Source: Clostridia bacterium
GTDB taxonomy: Bacteria; Bacillota; Clostridia; Oscillospirales; Butyricicoccaceae
DNA: 5,888 bases
Assembly: GCA_017396925.1 (NCBI GenBank)
Contig: JAFQKM010000168.1
Location: forward strand, 1-5,888
Direction: 5' to 3'
The first letter of the stretch is position 1; every line of letters begins with the position of its first letter. A model generated the notes under the pieces. That model ran no database searches and was not told the DNA's origin. It was given only the letters and a program-made list of their open reading frames with translations. The translations under genes and the position numbers were made by a program. Positions 1-5,888 of this stretch are shown piece by piece.

Positions 1-261
1 AGCTGCAGCAGCCTCGGTGGTCTCGGCCTTCTTGCGGCCGCGGGTGGTCTTCTTGGGCGCCTCTTCAGCTGCAGCAGCCTCGGCGGTCTCGGCCTTCTTG
101 CGGCCGCGGGTGGTCTTCTTGGGCGCCTCTTCGGCTGCAGCAGCCTCGGTGGTCTCGGCCTTCTTGCGGCCGCGGGTGGTCTTCTTGATGGCCTCTTCGG
201 CAATGGCTTCCACAGCTTCGGCCTTCTTGCGGCCACGGGTGGTCTTCTTGGGTGCCTCTTC
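1..261 (-). repeat. 66-bp tandem repeat encoding the basic tail of TopA
   Basis: Three consecutive 66-bp units lie at 1-66, 67-132 and 133-198, with a diverged 63-bp unit at 199-261. Units 1 and 2 differ at one base (position 18 of the unit, a Thr/Ala change); unit 3 differs from unit 1 at four positions. Each unit encodes 22 residues on the minus strand, of the form EEAPKKTTRGRKKAETTEAAAA broken into EEAPKKTTRGRKK and AETTEAAAA. The array reaches the window edge, so the copy number is unknown. The unit length is a multiple of three, so gain or loss of a copy keeps the frame. The composition recalls histone H1-like or AT-hook-like DNA-binding tails, but the RGR core is followed by Lys, not the Pro of a canonical AT-hook. 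Confidence 0.95.
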
Positions 262-2385
262 GCCGCCTTCGGCAGGATCGGCCTTTTTGCGGGTCTTGCG
301 CTCGGGCATCAGCTCTTCATAGCCGCAGCCCGGCTTATAGCAGAGATATTTCTTCTCTTCCTTGGTGTACTTCTGATAAATGACCGAACCGCAGTCGGGG
401 CAGATACGCTTGGTGGGCTTGTCCCAGGTCATAAAGCTGCACTCGGGATTGTGCTCACAGCCATAATAGTAATAACCGCTCTTCGATTTCTTCTTGAGCA
501 GCTTGGCACCGCACAGGGGGCAGGGTACGCCGGTATCCTGGGCGATGGGCTTGGTATTCTTGCACTCGGGATAGCCGGGGCAGGCCAGGAACTTGCCGAA
601 ACGGCCGTTCTTGACGACCATATTGCGGCCGCAGAGCTCGCAGACGATGTCGGTCTCTTCATCCTTGACCTTGATGCGCTTCTTTTCCAGGTCGATCTCG
701 GCCTGTTCCAGCGCCTTGGCAAAGTCTTCGTAATACTTGCCGAGGATCTTGCGGTAGTCGATCTTGCCGTTTTCAACCTCGTCGAGGGTATCTTCCATCT
801 GCGCGGTAAACTTCAGGTCGACGATATCGGTAAACTTGTCGATCATCAGATCGGTGACCGCCTCGCCCAGCATGGTCGAGCGCAGGGCCTTGCCCTCCTT
901 GGCCACATATTCGCGGTCGAGAACGACCGAGATAGTGGGCGCATAGGTGCTGGGGCGGCCGATGCCCTTTTCCTCCATGGCCTTGATCAGCGAGGCCTCG
1001 GTATAACGGGGGGGGGGCTGGGTGAAATGCTGCTTGGGCTCGGTCTGCAGATGCTTGGGCAGATCGCCGGCCTGCAGCTCGGGCAGGGATGCGCTGCCCT
1101 CGTCCTCGGCGTTTTCTTCGTCGCGGCTCTCTTCATAGAGGGCCAGGAAGCCACGGAAGGCAACGGTCTGACCGGTGGTGCGGAACATATAGCCGCTGTT
1201 TTCGATATCCACCGATACGGTATTGAGAATGGCCTCGCTCATCTGGCAGGCGATGAAACGGGACCAGATCAGGCGATAGAGCTTGTACTGATCGGCCGAC
1301 AGATAGGGACGGATCGATTCGGGATCGAGGCGCGGATCGGAGGGACGGATGGCTTCGTGCGCATCCTGCGCGCCCTTTTTGGTCTTGAATACACGGGCCT
1401 TGGCCGGCTTGTATTCCTTGCCATAGCGCTGCTCGATGAAATCACGTGCAGCGGCCAGCGCCTGGTCGGAAATACGCAGCGAGTCGGTACGCATATAGGT
1501 GATCAGACCGGTAACGCCCTGTTCGCCCAGCTCGACGCCTTCATAGAGCTCCTGGGCCACCGACATGGTGCGGCGTGCGGTCATCGACAGCTTGCGCGAG
1601 GCCTCCTGCTGGAGGGTCGATGTGATAAAGGGAGGGGCAGGCTGGCGCTTCTTCTTGCCGGTCTTGACGGCATCGACGCGGAAGGGATTGCCCTCGATGG
1701 CATCGAGGATCTTCCGTGTCTCTTCGGCGCTGCCCAGCTCGATCTTGCCCTGACGGTCGCCCTGGAACATGGACAGGAACTTGATGCCGTCCTTTTCCAG
1801 CATGGCTTCGATGCTCCAGTATTCCTTGGGCTCGAAGGCGCGGATCTCGCGCTCGCGGTCGACGACCATACGGGTGACGGCGCTCTGTACACGGCCGGCC
1901 GACAGACCGGTGCGCACCTTTCTCCACAGGAAGGGAGAAAGCTTATAGCCAACGATACGGTCGAGGATACGGCGGGCCTGCTGGGCGTCGACCAGATTCA
2001 TATCCAACTCGCGGGGGGCCTGAACGGCTGCGGTAACAGCCGGCTTGGTGATCTCGTTGAAGGTGATGCGGCAGGTCTTTTCATCGGGCAGCTCGAGCAG
2101 CTCCTTCAGATGCCAGGAGATGGCTTCACCTTCGCGGTCCGGGTCGGTTGCCAGATAGACCATCTCGGCCTTATCGGCCGCGGTCTTGAGCTTTTTGATG
2201 ATCTTATCCTTACCCTCGATGGGAATATAGGTGACTTCGAAATCATGGTCCACATCGACGCCCAGTTCCTTTCTGGGCAGGTCGCGCAGATGTCCCATGG
2301 ATGCCTCGACGTCATAGCCGGCGCCGAGATATTTGGTGATGGTTTTCGCCTTGGCAGGCGATTCTACGATGAGTAACTTAGACAT
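1..2385 (-). CDS. topA: DNA topoisomerase I (type IA), 3' end beyond the window
   Basis: Type IA topoisomerase, which relaxes negative supercoils by cutting one DNA strand through a 5'-phosphotyrosine. The visible 795 residues have no stop. In order: N-terminal TOPRIM domain starting MSKLLIVESPAKAKTI (catalytic Glu8) with the acidic motif TDPDREGE at 80-87; the core motif GLSAGRVQSA; the active-site motif ITYMRTDS with Tyr297; AHEAIRPS; and a QPPPRYTEASLIK segment near 456-468. Three zinc ribbons follow, with cysteines 582/585/602/608, 622/625/643/649 and 662/665/682/687. From about 697 the protein becomes a Lys/Arg/Ala/Glu-rich repetitive tail, which E. coli-type TopA lacks. I chose the ATG at 2385 because a GGAAG lies 5 nt upstream and MSKLLIVES is the usual start. 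An in-frame ATG at 2397 would add MEEK and overlap the dprA stop. It is the last visible gene of the cluster. The family call is near certain; the true C-terminus is not visible. Confidence 0.97.
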   Translation of the reverse strand, partial: MSKLLIVESPAKAKTITKYLGAGYDVEASMGHLRDLPRKELGVDVDHDFEVTYIPIEGKDKIIKKLKTAADKAEMVYLATDPDREGEAISWHLKELLELPDEKTCRITFNEITKPAVTAAVQAPRELDMNLVDAQQARRILDRIVGYKLSPFLWRKVRTGLSAGRVQSAVTRMVVDREREIRAFEPKEYWSIEAMLEKDGIKFLSMFQGDRQGKIELGSAEETRKILDAIEGNPFRVDAVKTGKKKRQPAPPFITSTLQQEASRKLSMTARRTMSVAQELYEGVELGEQGVTGLITYMRTDSLRISDQALAAARDFIEQRYGKEYKPAKARVFKTKKGAQDAHEAIRPSDPRLDPESIRPYLSADQYKLYRLIWSRFIACQMSEAILNTVSVDIENSGYMFRTTGQTVAFRGFLALYEESRDEENAEDEGSASLPELQAGDLPKHLQTEPKQHFTQPPPRYTEASLIKAMEEKGIGRPSTYAPTISVVLDREYVAKEGKALRSTMLGEAVTDLMIDKFTDIVDLKFTAQMEDTLDEVENGKIDYRKILGKYYEDFAKALEQAEIDLEKKRIKVKDEETDIVCELCGRNMVVKNGRFGKFLACPGYPECKNTKPIAQDTGVPCPLCGAKLLKKKSKSGYYYYGCEHNPECSFMTWDKPTKRICPDCGSVIYQKYTKEEKKYLCYKPGCGYEELMPERKTRKKADPAEGGEEAPKKTTRGRKKAEAVEAIAEEAIKKTTRGRKKAETTEAAAAEEAPKKTTRGRKKAETAEAAAAEEAPKKTTRGRKKAETTEAAAA

Positions 2386-2390
2386 CTTTT

Positions 2391-2395
2391 CTTCC
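2391..2395 (-). promoter_or_regulatory. Ribosome binding site deciding the topA start
   Basis: On the minus strand GGAAG is followed by 5 nt and then the ATG at 2385. The alternative ATG at 2397 sits inside the dprA stop (TAATG arrangement) and has only an AGAGG at 2400-2404, 2 nt away, which is too close for efficient use. Both sites are in frame. Initiation at 2385 fits the family start, but coupled re-initiation at 2397 remains possible. Confidence 0.55.
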
Positions 2396-2396
2396 A

Positions 2397-3614
2397 TTAC
2401 CTCTGCTTTTCATAATAGTTGCCCGGCATCTGGGCGACAACGCCCTGCAGCTCGAGCATGGTCAGGCTGACCATGACCTCCCCTGCAGGCAGGCCGGTCC
2501 GCTCGATGATCTCGTCCAGATGGGCCCGCTGGCCAACGGCGGCCAGAATCGCCCCTTCCGGGTCCCGTACGGCCATTTCTGCGATGGCAGCGATGTCAGA
2601 ATCCGACAAAGCCGCTTCTGCAGCGGGCTGTACAGGTTTTATACTTGCCGGCTCTTCGGCCGGTTTTTCTCGTTTTCCAGGCTTTTCAGCGGGATCTTTC
2701 GGGGCGCGTACCGGCTTTTTCCGAAGCTTGCGCGGTGCAGGCGCCGCTTCCACAGCGCCGTAGACCCGCAGGATGTCCCCCGCTGCGGTGACGGCATAAG
2801 CGCCGTCTTTGATCAGGTTGTTGGTGCCCACATAATCGGGGCTGTCGATGGGGCCGGGCACAGCAAAAACATCGCGGTTGTGCTCGAGCGCCTTGCCGGC
2901 CGTTTCCAATGCACCGCTGCGGTGGCCGGCTTCGACCACAAGGATGCCGCGGCTCATGCCGCTGACGATACGGTTGCGGCTGAGGAAGCTGCCCGGATAG
3001 GTGGCAGCACCGGGATGGTATTCGGAAATAACGGCGCCGTTGCGGATGATGTCTTCCATCAGTCCGACATGCTGGGCAGGATAACATTTATCGATCGGGG
3101 TACCCAATACGGCAATGGTGGGCGTGCCGCCGTCCAGCGCGCCCCGATGGGCTGCACCGTCGATACCGGCAGCCATGCCCGAAATGACAACGGTGCCGCT
3201 TTTCGACAGCTCATAGGCCATCTGGGAGGCATGCTTGAGGCCGGCCGCCGACGCCTTGCGCTGGCCGACCACAGCAATGGTCAGGCGCCGATCGAGCGCG
3301 GGCAGTTCCCCGCGCACATAAAGGACGGTGGGCGGATCGGGGATCTCGCGCAGCAGGGCCGGATACCGACGGTCACAAAAATCGATGACCTGCGCGCCGC
3401 ACATGGCACAGTCCCGCAGGATACGGTGAGCCGGACGGAGATCCTTATTCCACAGGCTGTCGAGATCGGCAGCCGTCAGCTCGGGAACTTCTCCATAAAG
3501 ATCGGCCTTGCCGGCTTCATACACGGCGGCAGCACTGCCAAAGGCCTCCAGAAGGGCGGCCCTTTTACGCTTGGTTAGGTTTTTGATCAGGCTGAGCCAT
3601 ACGCTGTATTCCAT
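2397..3614 (-). CDS. dprA: DNA-processing protein DprA (Smf)
   Basis: DprA binds incoming single-stranded DNA during natural transformation and loads RecA on it; it acts in the cytoplasm. The protein has 405 residues. Residues 1-75 or so form a helical N-terminal region. Residues about 110-285 are the Rossmann-like DprA core: VVGQRKAS at 115-122, SGMAAGID at 145-152, SRNRIVSGMS at 212-221, RSGALETA at 232-239 and AVPGPID at 251-257. Residues about 288-337 are a Pro/Lys/Ala/Glu-rich linker, and about 338-405 form the C-terminal winged-helix domain. The phosphate-binding GSR/GTR motif reads GQR here (Gln118), a mild departure from the family. The ATG at 3614 has a good AGGAGT site. The gene begins 17 nt after the methyltransferase stop, and its TAA overlaps an alternative topA ATG. 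Adjacency to topA is common in Firmicutes. Presence of dprA alone does not show that the organism is competent. Confidence 0.96.
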   Translation of the reverse strand: MEYSVWLSLIKNLTKRKRAALLEAFGSAAAVYEAGKADLYGEVPELTAADLDSLWNKDLRPAHRILRDCAMCGAQVIDFCDRRYPALLREIPDPPTVLYVRGELPALDRRLTIAVVGQRKASAAGLKHASQMAYELSKSGTVVISGMAAGIDGAAHRGALDGGTPTIAVLGTPIDKCYPAQHVGLMEDIIRNGAVISEYHPGAATYPGSFLSRNRIVSGMSRGILVVEAGHRSGALETAGKALEHNRDVFAVPGPIDSPDYVGTNNLIKDGAYAVTAAGDILRVYGAVEAAPAPRKLRKKPVRAPKDPAEKPGKREKPAEEPASIKPVQPAAEAALSDSDIAAIAEMAVRDPEGAILAAVGQRAHLDEIIERTGLPAGEVMVSLTMLELQGVVAQMPGNYYEKQR

Positions 3615-3620
3615 GATCCA

Positions 3621-3626
3621 ACTCCT
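3621..3626 (-). promoter_or_regulatory. dprA ribosome binding site
   Basis: AGGAGT on the minus strand lies 6 nt before the dprA ATG at 3614, within the 17-nt gap after the methyltransferase stop. There is no room for a separate promoter or terminator in this gap, which supports co-transcription. Confidence 0.8.
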
Positions 3627-3631
3627 GTATT

Positions 3632-4384
3632 CTACCGTTTTTTCGACATCTCATACATAAAAACGGCAGCTGCAACAGCTGCATTGAGCGACTGAATGCC
3701 GTTGATTGGTATAATAACATGTTTGTCGCACTTGTCAAGGGCTTTTTCCGAGAGACCGTTGGCCTCGTTGCCGATCATGACGGCGGCTTTTTCAAAGGAT
3801 ACGCTGCCGATGGGCACCGCCTTGTCGGTCAGTGCAGCGGCATAGACGGGCAGCTCCAGTGCCTGGGCCTGTGCGAAGAAGGCATCGGCGTCCATGGCAC
3901 AGATGTTCAGGCGGAAGATCGAGCCCATGGTCGAGCGCACGGTTTTGGGCGAATAGACGTCGGCCACATTGCCCACAAGGGCGATGCTGTCCATGCCGAA
4001 GGCTTCGGCTGTGCGGATGGCTGTGCCGACATTGCCGGGATCCTGCAGATTCTCCAGCGCCAGCACATGGCGGCCCTGCAGCTGCTTGTCGCGGGGAATG
4101 GCCACCGTAAAAACGATGCCCTGGGGCGTCTTGACGTCGCTGAGTTTTTCCAGAACGCCTGCGCTGACCTCGTAGATCTCGGCGCCTTGCGGCTCGACCG
4201 GCAGGGTCATGCCCTCACGGACAAAGACCTTGTCGATGCGTGCGCCGCTGCGCACGGCCTCTTCCAGCATAACGGCGCCTTCGCAGAGGAACAGGCCCTG
4301 GGTATGGCGCTCTTCCCTGCTCTTGAGCAGCTTGGCGGTATTTTTAATGACAGGGTTATCCCTGGCGGTGATTTTATTTTTCAT
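3632..4384 (-). CDS. SpoU/TrmH-family RNA 2'-O-methyltransferase
   Basis: S-adenosylmethionine-dependent enzyme of the SPOUT superfamily that probably methylates a ribose 2'-OH in rRNA (tRNA is possible). The protein has 250 residues. Residues about 5-95 form an N-terminal substrate-binding domain (NPVIKNTAKLLKSREER at 10-26, FLCEG at 32-36). Residues about 105-250 form the SpoU catalytic domain with the trefoil-knot motifs: ENLQDPGNVGTAIRTAE at 111-127 carrying the conserved Asn and Arg, SPKTVRSTMGSIFR at 145-158, IGNEANGLS at 204-212, and IPINGIQSLNAAVAAA at 225-240. I start at the ATG at 4384, which has GGAGGT 5 nt upstream; an in-frame ATG at 4402 would place that site inside the gene. 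The start overlaps the end of ktrA by 11 nt, which suggests translational coupling. The layout fits RlmB or B. subtilis YsgA-like proteins, but the exact RNA target cannot be read from the sequence. Confidence 0.93.
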   Translation of the reverse strand: MKNKITARDNPVIKNTAKLLKSREERHTQGLFLCEGAVMLEEAVRSGARIDKVFVREGMTLPVEPQGAEIYEVSAGVLEKLSDVKTPQGIVFTVAIPRDKQLQGRHVLALENLQDPGNVGTAIRTAEAFGMDSIALVGNVADVYSPKTVRSTMGSIFRLNICAMDADAFFAQAQALELPVYAAALTDKAVPIGSVSFEKAAVMIGNEANGLSEKALDKCDKHVIIPINGIQSLNAAVAAAVFMYEMSKKR

Positions 4385-5030
4385 CAGAGACCTCCGATAC
4401 ATCCTGATCCAGACCCATTACAACGATCACATCGTCGGCACGGATCACGTATTCCGCAGAAGGATTGACCAGCTGGCCCTTTCCTCCCTGTGTTTTGATG
4501 AGCAATACATTCAGATTGCTGCGGCGGCGCAGGTTCAGCTCGACCAGGCTCTTTCCATACCATTCGCGGGGCGCACGGATCTCGGCCACACGATACTCGC
4601 CGCCGATGTCGATGGAATCCAGCAGATTGTCCGAATCGAGGCTGCGCGCCAGACGAATGCCCATATCCTCTTCGGGGAAGATGATCTGATCGGCGCCCAC
4701 CTTTTTCAGTACGCGTACATGCATCTCGCTGCGCGCCTTGGCAATAACACGCTTAACGCCCAGCTCCTTTAACAATAAGGTAACCAGAATATTGTCCTGC
4801 AGGCTGGTGGCAAAGGCGACCACTGCGCAGTCACACTCGGCAACGCCCATACGGCGCAGCACACCTTCGTCGTGAATATCGCCGCTCATGGCATGGGTGA
4901 CCTCGTCGGCGATTTCGTTGATTTTTGCCTCATCCCGATCAATGGCAATGACCTCATGGCCCAGCTTTGCCAGTTCGCGGGCAATGGCCATACCAAAACG
5001 GCCGAGACCGATGACAACAAAAGATTTCAT
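4374..5030 (-). CDS. ktrA: Potassium channel regulatory subunit KtrA/TrkA (single RCK unit)
   Basis: Cytoplasmic gating subunit of a Ktr-type K+ uptake channel. In this family an octameric ring docks on the membrane subunit and opens or closes it in response to ATP/ADP and, in some members, divalent cations or c-di-AMP. The protein has 218 residues, the length of KtrA/KtrC and half that of E. coli TrkA. The RCK_N Rossmann domain (1 to about 130) starts MKSFVVIGLGRFG with the GxGxxG loop at 8-13 and an acidic residue after the second strand (Asp31) that would bind the ribose. IIFPEEDMG at 116-124 matches the segment where B. subtilis KtrA has its cation-binding Glu125 (recalled, not aligned by tool). 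The RCK_C domain spans about 137-208 and ends DDVIVVMG, the site of c-di-AMP binding in some homologues. It follows ktrB by 48 nt, and its 3' end overlaps the methyltransferase start. The ATG at 5030 has AGGAGT 8 nt upstream. Confidence 0.95.
   Translation of the reverse strand: MKSFVVIGLGRFGMAIARELAKLGHEVIAIDRDEAKINEIADEVTHAMSGDIHDEGVLRRMGVAECDCAVVAFATSLQDNILVTLLLKELGVKRVIAKARSEMHVRVLKKVGADQIIFPEEDMGIRLARSLDSDNLLDSIDIGGEYRVAEIRAPREWYGKSLVELNLRRRSNLNVLLIKTQGGKGQLVNPSAEYVIRADDVIVVMGLDQDVSEVSDEK
4390..4395 (-). promoter_or_regulatory. Strong ribosome binding site of the methyltransferase, inside ktrA
   Basis: GGAGGT on the minus strand lies 5 nt before the ATG at 4384 and within the last codons of ktrA. 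It decides the start in favour of 4384 (MKNKITARDNP) over the upstream ATG at 4402, whose first codons would be made of this site. Confidence 0.85.
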
Positions 5031-5038
5031 ATATCTAT

Positions 5039-5044
5039 ACTCCT
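5039..5044 (-). promoter_or_regulatory. ktrA ribosome binding site
   Basis: AGGAGT on the minus strand lies 8 nt before the ktrA ATG at 5030, in the 48-nt gap between ktrB and ktrA. The same CAGGAGT core precedes dprA. I see no hairpin or clear promoter in this gap. Confidence 0.75.
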
Positions 5045-5078
5045 GTAGGGTGATACGATTTTGCCGGAACAGCCGAAG

Positions 5079-5888
5079 CTATCCGATAATGACCTTGCCT
5101 TCGGGCAGGCGGATGTCTTCCGCTTCCCCCTCATGCATCAGGGCAGCCATGCCGACCGTGATGATGCCGACACGGCCAAGGAACATGAGCACGACCAGCA
5201 GCAGCCGCGAAAACAGGCCAAGCTGCGGCGTAAGGCCAAGGCTGAGGCCAACCGTGGCGATGGCCGAAATACACTCGTAAAAGGCGCCTTCAAAGGGAAT
5301 GCCCTCAAGGATCGAAATGGTCATGGCGCCGCAGATCGCAGCCGAAAGCACAAGGAAAAAAAGGGTCATGGCATCAAAGATCCGTTTCTGCGGGATGGTG
5401 CGGCCAAAGACATCGGTGCGCTTTTTGCCCCGCAGGGTCGACCTTGCCGAAAGGATCAGCACGGCAATGGTGGTCGTCTTGATGCCGCCGGCCACCGAAC
5501 CGGGCGAGCCGCCGATCAGCATAAGGATATCTGAAAGGGCCACCGACGCCGAAGAAAGGGTCGCCTGCCCAATATGGTCAAAACCGGCTGTACGGCAGGT
5601 GACCGACTGAAAGAAGGCCTGCAGCAGCCGTACGGCGCCGCTCTGCCCTGCTCTTGCAGGGTTGGGCAGTTCGGCAACAAAAAAGCCAAGGGTGCCGGCC
5701 ACCAGCAGGATGGCGGTCGTCACCAGCACCAGCCGGGTATGCAGGCTGAGTCGGCCGGCCGCCTTGCGTCGGCAAAAAACCTCCCACAGCTCGCTCCATA
5801 CATAAAATCCGATACCGCCGACCACGATCAGCGCCGCAAGTACCAACAGCACGCCGGCGTGATCGCCGTATGGGACGATCGATGCAAA
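5079..5888 (-). CDS. ktrB: Potassium uptake membrane subunit KtrB/TrkH, 5' end beyond the window
   Basis: Pore-forming subunit of a TrkH/KtrB/HKT-family K+ transporter. These proteins have four membrane-pore-membrane repeats, each giving one filter glycine. Visible are the last 269 residues; the frame stays open to base 5888 (first full codons read FASIVPYGDHAG), so the N-terminal half is missing only because of the window edge. Seen in order: a membrane segment ending VVGGIGFYVWSELWE; a third-repeat segment with filter TCRTAGF (5580-5600); the intramembrane gating loop GGSPGSVAGGIKTTT (5469-5513); and the fourth repeat with filter ATVGLSLG (5235-5258), followed by MFLGRVGIITV. A short cytoplasmic tail ends GKVIIG. 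All key motifs are intact. ktrA follows 48 nt downstream, as expected for a Ktr pair. TrkH and KtrB are hard to separate on a fragment; the short partner favours KtrB. A GTG at 5852 is internal and not the start. Confidence 0.94.
   Translation of the reverse strand, partial: FASIVPYGDHAGVLLVLAALIVVGGIGFYVWSELWEVFCRRKAAGRLSLHTRLVLVTTAILLVAGTLGFFVAELPNPARAGQSGAVRLLQAFFQSVTCRTAGFDHIGQATLSSASVALSDILMLIGGSPGSVAGGIKTTTIAVLILSARSTLRGKKRTDVFGRTIPQKRIFDAMTLFFLVLSAAICGAMTISILEGIPFEGAFYECISAIATVGLSLGLTPQLGLFSRLLLVVLMFLGRVGIITVGMAALMHEGEAEDIRLPEGKVIIG

Noticed and set aside
1..261. CRISPR array or intergenic direct-repeat element
   Set aside because: The repeats are contiguous with no unique spacers, and they are in frame with topA as coding sequence.
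17..322. A repetitive plus-strand open frame with units such as SAFLRPRVVFLGASS
   Set aside because: It is the reverse-strand reading of the TopA tail repeat. The periodicity comes from the 66-bp repeat and not from a separate protein.
1008..1017. Frameshift in topA at the homopolymer
   Set aside because: The codon grid from the ATG at 2385 passes through the run to give QPPPRYT, and continues in frame to the zinc ribbons and tail.
451..2376. A 641-codon open frame on the plus strand
   Set aside because: It lies fully antisense to topA, whose frame carries every expected topoisomerase motif. The translation has no recognisable domain and the openness follows from GC-rich codon bias.
2520..3578. 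A 352-codon open frame on the plus strand
   Set aside because: Antisense to dprA, with no recognisable motif and no credible ribosome binding site noted. It is a shadow of third-position bias.
3719..4468. A 249-codon open frame on the plus strand
   Set aside because: Antisense to the methyltransferase and the end of ktrA, both of which have clear family motifs.
5031..5078. Promoter or terminator between ktrB and ktrA
   Set aside because: The 48-nt gap shows no inverted repeat with a T-run and no convincing -35/-10 pair; only a ribosome binding site is clear.

Overview
This is a GC-rich (roughly 60%) bacterial window. Every supportable gene lies on the minus strand, so transcription runs from high to low coordinates. 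The order is ktrB/trkH (5' end outside the window), ktrA/trkA, a SpoU-family rRNA 2'-O-methyltransferase, dprA, and topA (3' end outside the window). Spacing is tight: 48 nt, an 11-nt overlap, 17 nt, then an almost abutting junction. No hairpin terminator or internal promoter is evident, so the five genes look like one transcription unit.

The window suggests a Gram-positive anaerobe of the Clostridia, possibly a high-GC gut Oscillospiraceae such as a relative of Faecalibacterium, Gemmiger or Subdoligranulum. The reasons are the dprA-topA adjacency typical of Firmicutes, a KtrA-type single-RCK subunit, strong AGGAG-type ribosome binding sites, and C/G-biased third codon positions. This placement is an inference from gene content and style, not a match to a reference.

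Layout. Positions 5079-5888 hold the C-terminal 269 residues of a KtrB/TrkH potassium channel subunit. Positions 4374-5030 hold its cytoplasmic gating partner KtrA. Positions 3632-4384 hold a 250-residue RNA methyltransferase. Positions 2397-3614 hold DprA, the RecA loader of natural transformation. Positions 1-2385 hold 795 residues of topoisomerase I: TOPRIM domain, catalytic core with Tyr297, three four-cysteine zinc ribbons, and a Lys/Arg/Ala-rich tail built from a 66-bp tandem repeat that is cut by the window edge.

Functionally, the first two genes form one K+ uptake system. The other three are housekeeping genes for RNA modification, single-strand DNA handling and DNA topology. I see no mobile element, CRISPR array, RNA gene, toxin-antitoxin or defence system. 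Large open frames on the plus strand are antisense shadows of the real genes. The most distinctive features are the repetitive histone-like tail of TopA, a 10-base homopolymer inside a conserved topA motif, and the joining of K+ uptake genes to dprA-topA. Nothing here clearly amounts to an undescribed system.
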